Shown piece by piece: positions 28,084-64,000 of a DNA stretch of 64,000 nucleotides. Every line of letters starts with the position of its first letter. Position 1 is the stretch's first letter. The DNA comes from Ashinkailepas kermadecensis (Eukaryota; Arthropoda; Thecostraca; Neolepadidae), in the NCBI GenBank assembly GCA_034440615.1, contig JAOTOM010002920.1:60161-124160 (forward strand). Direction: 5' to 3'. The position numbers were made by a program, and so were the translations under genes. The notes beneath the pieces are model-generated. The model made no database searches and was not told where the DNA came from. It saw only the letters and a program-made list of their open reading frames with translations.

Positions 28084-29572
28084 AAAGACATAAAAGTCAT
28101 AAAGTCATAAAGTATTAAGGCTTAATAAGAGCCACAGGGGCCCATCTGGGTTAAGCCTATCTAGAAAAGGTACTAGAATGTACATACTCCCACCCCAATC
28201 AATCCCTTATCCCAAGTTCCTAGGAAGCTATATATCCCAGCCCATCTAACACCACTCACTTGCTACCGCCTAACACCCTCAATAATCACAAGCTCCTCCC
28301 ATCACACCCATCGTGCCACCATAGACAACCTCATCAGCATCACATCCCGAAGGAAGGTGCCGAATCCACTGCTAGGCACATCCCACAGAAATTCATAAAG
28401 CGTTCAGACTTAATAAGAGACTCACTTGCTATTGCATAATACACTCAACAATTACAAACTCCTCCCATCATACCCATTGTGCTACCATAGACAATCTCAT
28501 CAGTATCACATCCCGAAGGAAGGTGCTGAATCCACTGCTAGGTACACCCTATATAAAGTTATAAAGCATTTAGACTTAATAAGAGACTCACTTGCTATTT
28601 CATAACACAGTCAACAATTACAAACTCCTCCCAACTCCCACTCCTCCCTGTCGATCAACCTTCCCGGGAATACAGAAAAACAATCCCCCTATTCTTATAA
28701 TGATTGTCTATGCCATTTTTAAAGATGTTCAGTGTGTTGCTACTGACAATGGTTCCTGGCAGCTGGTTCCAGTGTTCTACTACCCTGTTGGTGAAGAAAG
28801 ACTGTCTTAACCTTGTCCTGCTGTGATTAACTTTAATTTTGAATTGATGACCTCTAATTGCATCATTTCTGTTAAATTCAAACATTTCCCTGAGATATCC
28901 CTGTTCCTGACCATGAACAAATTTAAAAACCTCGATGAGATCTCCTCTCAGCCTTCTATATCTAAGTGAAAACATGTTCAATTTCTTCAGTCTTTCCTCA
29001 TATTCCAGGTTGCCTATACCATTAACCATTTTTGTTGCCCTCTTTTGTACTCTCTCTAAAAGCCAACAATCTTTCTCATAACTAGGGGACCAAGCTTGGA
29101 CACAGTATTCCAAATGTGGCCTGACATATGCACAGTAAAGCTTCCTGATGACCTCCTCACTTTTGTATGACACATTCCTCTGTATTTCCCCGAGCATTCT
29201 TAGTGCCTTCTTCCTGGCTTCTTTGGTCTGTTCTGATGCCCCCAATTTTGTGTTCAAAATAACACCTAAGTCCTTCTCCTGCTGAGTCACAGATAGTACT
29301 TGGCCACCCATCAAGTATGGAGCCTTCATATGCTGCCTACCTACATGCATGACTTTGCACTTATCAAAATTAAACTTCATTTGCCATTTTTCGGACCACT
29401 TCACTAGCTCGTCTAAGTCTTTCTGCAGCAAAACCTGCTCATTTTGCCCTGTTATTGCCCTAAAGATCTTCAAATCATCCACAAATTTCAAAACCTTACT
29501 GCTTAGGCCACATTCAATGCTATTCACATATATAATGAACAATGGACATAAAAGATCAGTGCAACTATGAGC
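28084..29572 (-). mobile_element. CR1-like LINE copy A, 5'-truncated
   Basis: A minus-strand ORF (from about 29550 to 28655) covers the RT palm with FVDD in place of FADD, the thumb, and the C-terminal region ending NHYKNRG. Its 3' UTR (28650-28084) contains two copies of a 175-bp direct repeat and ends in repeated TTATGACTT-type sequence, a microsatellite-like LINE tail. It is truncated before the endonuclease, and a hAT-like element is inserted at its 5' side. Confidence 0.88.
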
Positions 29573-29580
29573 CACAAGGG

Positions 29581-30061
29581 CAGTGTTAAAATAAAGGTTT
29601 TCCGTTAGGTGTGAGATGTCGCAATGAACACAGTAGGATGTCGCAATTTGCCATAGAATTGGTGTCATTTGAAATGCTTTTGATGTCTTTCAGACTCAAA
29701 TTTGATCCAATGGTATACTTATGACTGCATCTTTATCATTCCTTTTAAGATTCATAATTTAGGAAGAGTTATATTTGGGATAGGAAGAAGAATGCCTATG
29801 CTATAAAATGGTATTGTATGCCATATCACATTATAAGCAACCCCTTTACCTGACATTGTGTTGCAAAATGTTTGTGTATTACCATTCCCTATCGATAGCA
29901 TGAGCATGATACTTATAAATGAGATACTGTTAGAAAGGAGACAGGAAGACTTTGTAAGCATGCATCAAGAAGCAGGATGTCGATACTTCTTGGATAATGA
30001 TGTTGATTGAGTGTTCATAAAGTGGTATATTCCACCCTATTTCATGAATAATGTATCACTG
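29581..30061. mobile_element. hAT-like non-autonomous DNA element (481 bp)
   Basis: It begins CAGTGTTAAAA and ends ATGTATCACTG (inverted CAGTGATACAT), flanked by the 8-bp duplication CACAAGGG (29573-29580 and 30062-30069). Its sequence is shared with 38090-38395. An 8-bp duplication and CAGTG ends fit the hAT superfamily. It has no transposase. Confidence 0.85.
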
Positions 30062-30122
30062 CACAAGGGCCCTTCTTGGTTGCACTCTGTACACTGAACC
30101 AGTTGTCCACCAAATGTGTTGA

Positions 30123-33100
30123 TCAACTCTCCCTGGAATACAGAAAAACAAGCCCCCTATTCTTATAATGATTGTCTATGCTGTTCTTAAAGATGTTCAG
30201 TGTGTTGCTGCTGACAATGGTTTCTGGCAGCTGGTTACAGTGTTCTACTACCCTGTTGGTGAGGAAGGACTGTCTTAACCTTGTCCTGCTGTAATTAACT
30301 TTAATTTTGAATTGATGACCTCTAAGTGCATCATTTCTGTTAAATTCAAACAGTTCCCTGAGATAACCCTGTTCCTGACCAGGAACAAATTTAAAGACCT
30401 CGATGAGATCTCCTCGCAGCCTTCTATATCTAAGTGAAAACATATTCAATTTCTTCAATCTTTCCTCATATGCCAGGTTGCCCATACCATTCACCATTTT
30501 TGTTGCCCTCTTTTGTACTCTCTCTAAAAGCCAACAATATTTTTCATAACTAGGGGACCAAGCTTGGACACAATATTCCAGATGTGGCCTAACATATGCA
30601 CAATAAAGCTTCCTGATGACTTCCTCACTTTTGTATGATACATTCCTATTTATTGCCCCAAGCATTCTTAGTGCCTTCTTCCTGGCTTCTTTGGTCTGTT
30701 CTGATGCCCGTAATTTTGTGTTCAAAATAACACCTAAGTCCTTCTCCTGCTGAGTCACAGATAGTACTTGGCCACCCATCAAGTATGGAGCCTTGATATG
30801 CTGCCCACCTACATGCATGATTTTGCACTTATCAAAATTAAATTTCATTTGCCATTTTTCGGACCACTTCACGAGCTCGTCTAAGTCTTTCTGCAGCAAG
30901 ACCTGCTCATTGTGCCCTGTTATTGCCCTAAGGACCTTCAAATCATCTGCAAATTTCAAAACCTTACTGCTTAGGCCACTTTCAATGTTATTTACAAACA
31001 TAATGAACAGTAGTGGTCCCAGTACTGACCCCTGGGGGACTCCACTAAGAACATTTTGCCATGATGATTTTGTACCATTTAGCATCACTCTCTGCTGTCT
31101 ATCTGAAAGCCCTATCTATTTTAGGATGTTAACCACAATACCATGGGCCTGAAGCTGCATCATTAACTGTTTATGAGGTACCTTGTCAAAGGCCTTGCTA
31201 AAGTCAAGATATGCTACATCAACCTGATTTCCCTTATCAAATTGTTCTGTAGCAAAATTAAAAAAGTCCAAGAGATTTGTGAGACATGATCGCCCTTTTC
31301 TAAACCCATGTTGAGTATCTTGAATCACTCTGTTTGCTTCCAGAAAACTAACTATTTTATCCTTGATAATTGATTCAAGTACCTTGCAGACTAGTGATGT
31401 GAGGCTTACTGGCCTATGGTTTTCAACTTTCCCTCTTTCTCCTTTCTTGAAAATAGGAACTATATTTGCCCTTTTCCAATCGGTTGGAATTTCATTTTGT
31501 GAAACTGATCTACAAAATATTATACGGAGTGGAATTGCCAATTCTTTTTCAGCTTCCCGCAACACCCTAGCATAAATTCCATCAGGTCCTGCTGCCTTGT
31601 TTTGCTTTATTTTCCTGACATAATTCAAAACAACATCACTGTCAATGAAATCAACATCATGTAACTGATCACCTGTTGCTGAGCTGTGGTTCACAGTTGG
31701 CAGATTAGTCACATCCTCCAATGTAAACACTGATTTAAACTGCTTGCTCAATTCCTCAACCATCTCACCATCCTCACTCAATATAATCCCATTTACTTCC
31801 AGTGGACCAATTGTGCTTGAAACTTTACTTAGCTTGTAGAAACTAAATAACTTTTTACTCTCCCCATTACAGTTCCTAGCCAAATCCAATTCTTTTGCTC
31901 GCTTTGCTGCTCTGGTTTTCTGCTTCACAGCATCTCTGGCTTTTTGATACGACCTTAGATTTACTATATTTGAAGCTTCCTTAAATACTCTAAATGCATC
32001 TTTCTTATCCTTAATTGCTTTTGTCAAATCTGGTGTAAGCCATGCCGGCTTTCCTATTCTTCTTTGCGCCTTTGCTTTTGGAGGACATGTCTAATCTGAA
32101 TTTCCCTCAAGTAAGATTTGAACTTTTCCCACATTTCACAGGCATTTAAATCGGAGAATTCTGCTTCCCATTTTATGGCACTTAAAGCCGCTCTCATGCA
32201 GTCAAAGTCTTCCCTGTTAAAATTTGGAACCTTTGCCAAATTATCCTTGATTGTCCCTGCTACATGTGCATTGAATCTCACTATGTCCATCTCCATCTCA
32301 CCATCCTCACTCAATATAGTGCCATTTACTTCCAGTGGACCAATTGTGCTTGAAACTTTACGTAGCTTGTAGAAACTAAATAACTTTTTACTGTCCCCAT
32401 TACAGTTCCTAGCCAAATCCAATTCTTTTGCCCGCCTTGCTGCTCTGGTTTTCTGCTTCACAGCATCTCTAGCTTTTTGATACGACCGTAGATTTACGAC
32501 ATTTGAAGCTTCCTTAAATACTCTAAATGCATCTTTCTTAGCCTTAATTGATCTCCTCAAATCTGCTGTAAGCCATGCTGGCTTTCCTACACTTCTTTTG
32601 CGCCTTTGCTTTTGGGGGACATGTCTAATCTGAATTTCCCTCAAGTAAGATTTGAACTTTTCCCACATTTCACAGGCATTTAAATCAAGAAATTCTTCTT
32701 CCCATTGCATGGCACTTAAAGCCTCTCTCATGGAGTCAAAGTCTGCCCTGTTAAAATTTGGAATCTTTGCCAAGTTATCCTTGATTGTCCCTGCTATTTG
32801 TACCTTAAATTTCACTATGTTATGGTCACTTCTTCCCAGAGTTTCTCCCACAGTCAAGTCTTGAACTAAATCACTTAAATCCGAGAAGACAAGGTCCAAG
32901 AATGAGCCCTGCCTAGTTGGTTCTGTTACAAACTGGTGTAAGAACAGGTCCTCTTCAAGGCATTTCCTAAACAGTTTACATGCTGGGGAGCTAACACCAA
33001 CATTTTCATATCCTTTTAGATTAAAGTCACCAAGAATAAGGCATTTCCTCTGAAAGTTTCTACTGATTTCCTCACAAATCACCTAATCAAGCTCCAGTTG

Positions 33101-33463
33101 CTGAGAATGTGGCAAGGTTCCTGATCGGTACAAAGCTCCTATTCTCAGTTTATTGCTGTTGCCTTTTCCCACAGAAACATCAAGCCAAATGGACTCCACA
33201 GACACATTTTTTACCCCATCTGCTACTTTTTGAGAACTGAATAAGCTATTCACATAGAGCATTACACCACCCCCTTTCACTGCTGGACCCCTATTGCATG
33301 AAAACATATTGTATCCCTGGATCTCATAGTCCTGCAAGTTATCCCCAAAATACCCCTCACTGACCCATGCCTCAGTAATGCAAACAAAATCTGGTTCCTC
33401 ATCAGCAACATAACACTTGAACTCGTCAAATTGGGATCGAATACTCTGAGCATTAAGCATCAT
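30123..33463 (-). pseudogene. CR1-like LINE ORF2 (endonuclease and reverse transcriptase), broken
   Basis: The AP-type endonuclease blocks and all main RT blocks can be read, but the frame is split into four pieces: 33463-33083, 33082-32054, 32027-31116 and 31088-30123. The breaks are in-frame stops and the duplication described under findings. No active protein is expected from this copy. Confidence 0.88.
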
Positions 33464-33910
33464 ACACTTAAGAAACGTTCCATAACCATCTTTGGTTTTT
33501 TCATGCTGAGTAGCTCTATCATCTCTGGATGAGCTACCACTCTGCCCCCTTGATCTACTGCCGTCCCTATTTGCTGACTGAGGTTCTATTGCCTATGCTG
33601 TCACTATTGGCATATTCATGAGATGGTAATGCCACTTCTTCCCTCCCGACCCCATTATCTAGTTTCCCTGAAGGACATGTTCACACACTTTACTTAACAC
33701 TTGCACTCCCTTCTCGGAGAAGTGCAGGCCATCCCTTTGATAGAGGTCCCATGAACCATAAAACCTGCACCACTTGTCAACAAAGGTCAAACCTAACTCA
33801 TTGCAGAGCCTACCCACCCTGGCATTGGCTGCCAGTGCCCTAGAGCTCCACTCAGGGGAGACTTCAGAATAGCCATCACATTTGGGCCCTGGGCCTGGGC
33901 AGAATAGCCG

Positions 33911-34660
33911 TCACATTTGGGCCCTGGGCCTGGGCAGAATAGCCATCACAATAACTCTGCTTTTGCTCTGCTTCAGGGTGGCCAGAAGGGCCCTGTAGTC
34001 CTGCAGCAGCTCCTCACTCCTAGCAGGACCTACGTTGTTCACTCCTACCTGCACTATAACTGTACTAAACTGGTCCTCACTGGTGGCCTGTGCCACCACT
34101 GGGACCAGGTCTCTAACCTTGGCACCAGGCCTGGTGATGCACCTCCTGCCTCTCCTACCTTTACAGAAAACTCTATCTAAATGCTGCACACGAGAGTCTC
34201 CCACCACCAGCACAGTCTCCTTGCTATTATCCTGGGGGCAGTCCTCCAAAGCCTGAAACCTATTTGAGGTCGCTATGCCTGCCTGTTGAGCTGCTTGGCT
34301 AGGTTTACTCCCACTCCTACCACCTGCCACCTGCCATTCACTGCCCCCTTTCTTAGGCTCGCACCTCCAAATCCTCCACCCCCTGACATTAAACCACTGC
34401 CCCTGTGAGCTACAACTATAAATCTTCTGTTCACTAGGAGCACTTCTCTCTACAGATATCCCTGCCACCTCCACAGCAGAAGTCTCAGTTGCCTGGTGGC
34501 CTGCGACCACCTGGGCATAGGATGCCCCAGCTACAAACTGACCCATACATGATTCCTTTTCTTGTGTACCCTTTGCAACCAGGGCAGTCCTGAGCTTGGA
34601 AAGCTCTGCCTTAAGGGCCCCAACCTCCTTCTCTAGTGCCTGCATCCTGGTTGAAACCAC
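33911..34660 (-). pseudogene. CR1-like LINE ORF1 (SGNH-hydrolase type)
   Basis: 249 codons from MVSTRMQALEKEVGALKAEL, a coiled-coil-prone start. It then has VLVVGDSRVQHLDRVF and VIVQVGVNNVGPAR, the Ser and Asn blocks of an SGNH/esterase domain found in ORF1 of many CR1 elements. A 36-bp tandem duplication near 33890-33950 introduces a stop. The original frame resumes to about 33663 with DGLHFSEKG. Confidence 0.82.
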
Positions 34661-35154
34661 CCTAAAGGCTGCAGCTTATTTCTAGATTTAGATTGAAAAG
34701 TAACTTGCTGCAAAATGATATAACAAAATAACAGAGGAGATAAAAATAACTGACAAAGCTTAGGTGTATGCTAGTTCCTAACTACGCAGCACTTACAAGG
34801 TAATCGTTGTGCTGAAAATTGATGGAGTTTTTTAAAGAAAGAAGAAAGCACTTGCTAAACAGCTGCCAAAAATTTACCAAATAGCTGAAACACTGACACA
34901 CTAGACAAAGGCAGATGGTAACACAAGGACAAAATGGCGCTGGGCAGCCTCGCTAGGTTAAAATAGTATAATCTACTTGTTAAAAAATGTTTATTAGATA
35001 AAAACTATGCCAATATATGCACAGAAGTAATTGCTAAATAACTATATGCAGTTTAGTACTGCCCTGTTCTGCAACGACTTATCTGGTACGTAGGAGCTCC
35101 ACAACGACGTGTTTCCACCTTGACACCTGGCGGCAAACCACTGACAATCATTAT

Positions 35155-35790
35155 ATAGACAATAGACAATCATTATAAGAATAGTGGGCTTGTTTTTCTG
35201 TATTCCAGGGAGGGTTGATCGACAGGGAGGAGTTGGGAGTTGGGGGGAGTTTGTAATTGTTGAGTGTGTTATGCAATAGCAAGTGAGTCTGTTATTAAGT
35301 CTGAGTGCTTTATAACTTTATATAGGGTGTACCTAGCAGTGGATTCAGCACCTTCCTTCGGGATGTGATACTGATGAGATTGTCTATGGTAGCACAATGG
35401 GTATGATGGGAGGAGTTTGTAATTGTTCAGTGTATTATGCAATAGCAAGTGAGTCTCTTATTAAGTCTGAACGCTTTATGAATTTGTGTGGGATGTGCCT
35501 AGCAGTGGATTCGGCACCTTCCTTCGGGATGTGATGCTGATAAGATTGTCTATGGTGGCACGATGGGTATGATGGGAGGAGCTTGTTATTGTTGAGGGTG
35601 TTATGCGGTAGCAAGTGAGTGGTGCTAGGTAGGCTGGGATATATATCTTCCAAGGAACTTGGGATAAGGGATTGATTGGGGTGAGAGTATGTACATTTAT
35701 AGTACCTTTTCTAGATAGGCTTAACCCAGATGGGCCCCTGTGGCTCTCATTAAGCCTTAATACTTTATGACTTTTATGACTTTATGACCT
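35155..35790 (+). mobile_element. CR1-like LINE copy C, 3' end only, plus orientation
   Basis: It matches, inverted, the 3' UTR of copy A, including the internal 175-bp direct repeats, GGCTTAACCCAGATGGGCCC and the final ACTTTATGACTTTTATGAC tail. It lacks coding sequence except a few last codons, a typical 5' truncation. Confidence 0.87.
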
Positions 35791-36493
35791 AGGTACCTAC
35801 CTACCTACCTACTTTCTGGATTCTCGGAATATATTTTCCAGTGAAATGTTGATGAATGTGGTTAACATGCAATCGCCCATTCCCTTTGCAAATGCATGGG
35901 AGGCAAAATAGTGTCCGAAAAGGGGCTTAGAGTTGGATTAAATAGCGTAGAAGGTGACGTTAACAAATGTAGCAGCCTAGGCCAACCTAATGAGGATAAA
36001 ATGAAAAAGGAACATTTTCAAAACAATTTTCTTCTTGAAAACTTACAAATGAAAAACAATAAACATAAAAACAAAAGCATAAGCAAACCTAAAACATTTG
36101 TTTGCTTCATAGAGGTGAAATGTGTGTAAAACTTGTCTAATAGATGCCTTAAGTTGTATTAATGCCAATTAATTAGCATGCATGTTTAATATTTAACAGG
36201 TGCAGAAGTCATTTTTGGCATGATCTCTGTTACCATGCGGGTATCTTGCATGCAATGTATTTGATGGTTAATCTTGAAGAGAAGTTCACTCTAAGCTAAG
36301 CTGAACTAAGTTCTCCTTTGAGCTAAGACAGTGGACTATAGCTCACTATAGATTGTCAGTTCTAGCAGCTTTGTTGAACTCGAAATGAGTTTTGTTATGT
36401 TCACAAAAAATCTTTGAACACCTCCAAAATAGCCTTCTGAGAAAAGTGAAGAATTCTTGAAACAAATTCTGACACGAATCTGCCATATTCCAG
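35791..36493. other. Upstream of the zinc-finger gene's first coding exon
   Basis: It begins with a CCTACCTACC run. A 77-codon Lys/Asn-rich ORF (35896-36129) has no recognisable domain. A promoter or non-coding exon may lie here but none is evident. Confidence 0.4.
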
Positions 36494-36498
36494 AGAGC

Positions 36499-61650
<25,152 letters not shown>

Positions 61651-62164
61651 CGGGGAGGAGGAGGAGGCGCTGTCGCCCCCGACCAGCGGCGACAGTGACG
61701 GCAGCGATGACGAGTGGCGTCCGCCGGTGGGTCGCGGCTCGGCGGGCAGCTGACGGGGAGGAGGAGGAGGCGCTGTCGCCCCCGACCAGCGGCGACAGTG
61801 ACGGCAGCGATGACGAGTGGCGTCCGCCGGTGGGTCGCGGCTCGGCGGGCAGCTGACGGGGAGGAGGAGGAGGCGCTGTCGCCCCCGACCAGCGGCGACA
61901 GTGACGGCAGCGATGACGAGTGGCGTCCGCCGGTGGGTCGCGGCTCGGCGGGCAGCTGACGGGGAGGAGGAGGAGGCGCTGTCGCCCCGACCAGCGGCGA
62001 CAGTGAGGATGTGGGTCGGCTCGGCGGGCAGCTGCAGGCGTTGGTCATAGGTCGTATTGTGGTTATTGTCCCCGACCAGGGCGACAGTGCGAGGTGGCGT
62101 GTCGCCGGTGGGTCGAGCTCGACGGAGGAGGAGGAGGAGGAGGCGCTGTCGCCCCGACCAGCGG

Positions 62165-62615
62165 TGGGAGTGTGGCCAGGCGTTGGTCATAGGTCGTATT
62201 GTGTTATTGTCCTCAGGGCGTGTCGCTTGAGTTGGGATAGGTGAGTGGTGTGGCCCGGCGTTGGCCATAGGTCGTATTGTATTATTGTCCTCAGGGCGTG
62301 TCGCTTGAGTTGGGATAGGTGAGTGGTGTGGCCCGGCGTTGGCCATAGGTCGTATTGTGTTAATGTCCTCAGGGCGTGTCGCTTGAGTTGGGATAGGTGA
62401 GTGGTGTGGCCCGGCGTTGGCCATAGGTCGTATTGTGTTGTTGTCCTCAGGGCGTGTCGCTTGAGTTGGGATAGGTGAGTGGTGTGGCCCGGCGATGGTC
62501 ATAGGTCGTATTGTGTTAATGTCCTCAGGGCGTGTCGCTTGAGTTGGGATAGGTGAGTGGTGTGGCCCGGCGTTGGCCATAGGTCGTATTGTGTTGTTGT
62601 CCTCAGGGCGTGTCT
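62165..62615. repeat. 77-bp minisatellite, about six copies, downstream of the zinc-finger gene
   Basis: Units share GTCCTCAGGGCGTGTCGCTT and GAGTTGGGATAGGTGAGTGG. GTCCTCAG followed by GGTGAGTGG resembles a small exon between splice sites in each unit, but there is no evidence that it is used. Confidence 0.93.
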
Positions 62616-62861
62616 CTTGCGTTCCTCTTTGCGGAGACACTCGTGGTAGAACGGCACGGATTGCATAGGGTTGCATTTGTGATGTATTGCTTTCATTTGC
62701 AGTGTCGTTATTTGACCCTGCGGAAGGGTTCGTGTCGCCGCGAGTCGGCATGACTACCCGCGGCCACCTATGAATCCCAATAATACACTGAGTGGCTTGG
62801 AAAGGCGGCACGAGTTTTCCGACGTCTTCGTAGTGGCTGTCATCCATACGACGGCTGACCA

Positions 62862-63778
62862 TCCCCAGCAGACTGTGGCTCACCATCACCAGCAGACTAT
62901 GGCCAGCGGCTGACGTATATGGCGACGGCTGACCATCACCAGCAGATTATGGTCAGCGGCTGACCATCACCAGCAGACTATGGCTCACCATCACCAGCAA
63001 ACTATGGTCAGCGGCTGACGTGAAGGACGACGGCTGACCATCCCCAGCAGACTATGGCTCACCATCACCAGCAGACTATGGCCAGCGGCTGACGTGAAGG
63101 ACGACGGCTGACCATCCCCAGCAGACTATGGCCAGCGGCTGACCATCACCAGCAGACTATGGCTCACCATCACCAGCAAACTATGGTCAGCGGCTGACGT
63201 GAAGGACGACGGCTGACCAACCCCAGCAGACTATGGCTGACCATCACCAGCAGACTATGGTCAGCGGCTGACGTGAAGGACGACGGCTGACCATCACCAG
63301 CAGATTATGGCTCACCATTACCAGCAGACTATGGCCAGCGGCTGACGTGAAGGGCGACGGCTGACCATCCCCAGCAGACTATGGCCAGCGGCTGACGTGA
63401 AGGACGACGGCTGACCATCCCCAGCAGACTATGGCTGACCATCACCAGCAGACTATGGTCAGCGGCTGACGTGAAGGACGACGGCTGACCATCACCAGCA
63501 GACCATGGTCAGCGGCTGACGTCAAGGGCGACGGCTGACCATCACCAGCAGACCATGGCCAGCGGCTGACGTGAAGGACGACGGCTGACCAACCCCAGCA
63601 TAGGCCAAGCAAAAAAAACCAGATATGGCTGACCATCACCAGCAGACTATGGTCAGTGGCTGACGTCAAGGACGACGGCTGACCATCACCAGCAGACCAT
63701 GGTCAGCGGCTGACGTCAAGGGCGACGGCTGACCATCACCAGCAGACCATGGCCAGCGGCTGACGTGAAGGACGGAAC
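62862..63778. repeat. About 49-bp minisatellite with sub-units
   Basis: Variants of GACGGCTGACCATCACCAGC, AGACTATGGTCAGCGGCTGA and CGTGAAGGA in mixed order. One unit is interrupted by a short unrelated segment near 63600-63625. Confidence 0.95.
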
Positions 63779-64000
63779 AACGCAGTTGGAGTTGTGGGAG
63801 TTAAAGCTATGCGGCCGGTTGTTGTGAGCGGGGAGTTACGCGGCCCGAGGGCCATTCAGCTTGTGAGCACCCGGCTCTGCTTACATATATATTTTGATTT
63901 CATAAAACCCAATCAACAAGCGATGCGAGTCCATCGTTTGAACGGTCCACTTACGTCATGCTGAGCATGACGAGATCCACAGCGACAAGCACGTGGGAAA

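Larger units (their letters stand above)
30118..34680 (-). mobile_element. CR1-like LINE copy B, nearly full length, inactivated
   Basis: In minus order: ORF1 (34660 to about 33663) with a coiled-coil-like start and an SGNH/esterase-type domain (GDSRV, later DGLHF); ORF2 endonuclease (33463 to about 32700; LNAQSIRSQFDEF, ILGDFNLKG, GRSDHNIVKF); RT (32027-30123) with DFSKAFDKVPH, GVPQGSVLGPLLF and FADD. This layout is typical of CR1-clade LINEs. Damage: a 36-bp duplication at the end of ORF1, an in-frame stop after about 33083, a 533-bp frame-shifting duplication, and a stop near 31115. The 5' UTR may reach about 34960. The 3' UTR is absent. Confidence 0.9.

Noticed and set aside
35896..36129. 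77-codon plus-strand ORF upstream of the zinc-finger gene
   Set aside because: It has low-complexity Lys/Asn content, no domain, and no splice link to exon 1 that I could support.

Overview
This is nuclear DNA from an animal. Both protein genes have GT-AG introns, and the rest is dense in non-LTR retrotransposons, tRNA-derived SINEs, DNA transposons and minisatellites. CR1-like LINEs, a Transib/RAG1-like transposon and minisatellites pressed against splice sites together make an invertebrate deuterostome, perhaps a lancelet, my leading guess. The sequence alone does not prove this, and another marine invertebrate is possible.

Layout: (1) About 2.5-19.3 kb, minus strand: a complete-looking dyskerin gene (DKC1/Cbf5/NAP57, the H/ACA pseudouridine synthase). 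Eleven coding exons join in frame to 497 codons plus stop. Its introns hold an old LINE fragment, several SINEs, very short hairpin retroposons, a Penelope-like palindrome and a tandem repeat. (2) About 19.3-36.5 kb: a repeat-rich interval between two divergent genes. It contains a foldback element (20.1-21.1 kb), a 3408-bp Transib/RAG1-like transposon (21722-25129) inside the arm of another long palindrome, a cluster of CR1-like LINEs in both orientations (27.7-35.8 kb), and a hAT-like non-autonomous element. (3) About 36.5-61.65 kb, plus strand: a gene for a 14-zinc-finger protein. Nine coding exons join in frame to 1312 codons plus stop, and three fingers are assembled only across splice junctions. 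Most of its introns and its 3' end carry GC-rich minisatellites, several of which begin or end exactly at a splice site. (4) 61.65-64 kb: more minisatellites.

Most notable: the Transib/RAG1-like transposon has 14-bp perfect inverted ends starting with the V(D)J heptamer CACAGTG and a 5-bp target duplication (CGGTA). It also has a nonamer-like TCAAAAACT, 12 bp from the heptamer at one end and 21 bp at the other. Its uninterrupted target survives in the other arm of the palindrome it entered. Second, a family of about 55-bp hairpin retroposons with 11-16 bp target duplications shares its 3' stem-loop, with compensatory changes, with SINEs carrying three different tRNA-like heads. Third, minisatellites have copied the 3' splice sites of zinc-finger-gene exons many times over.
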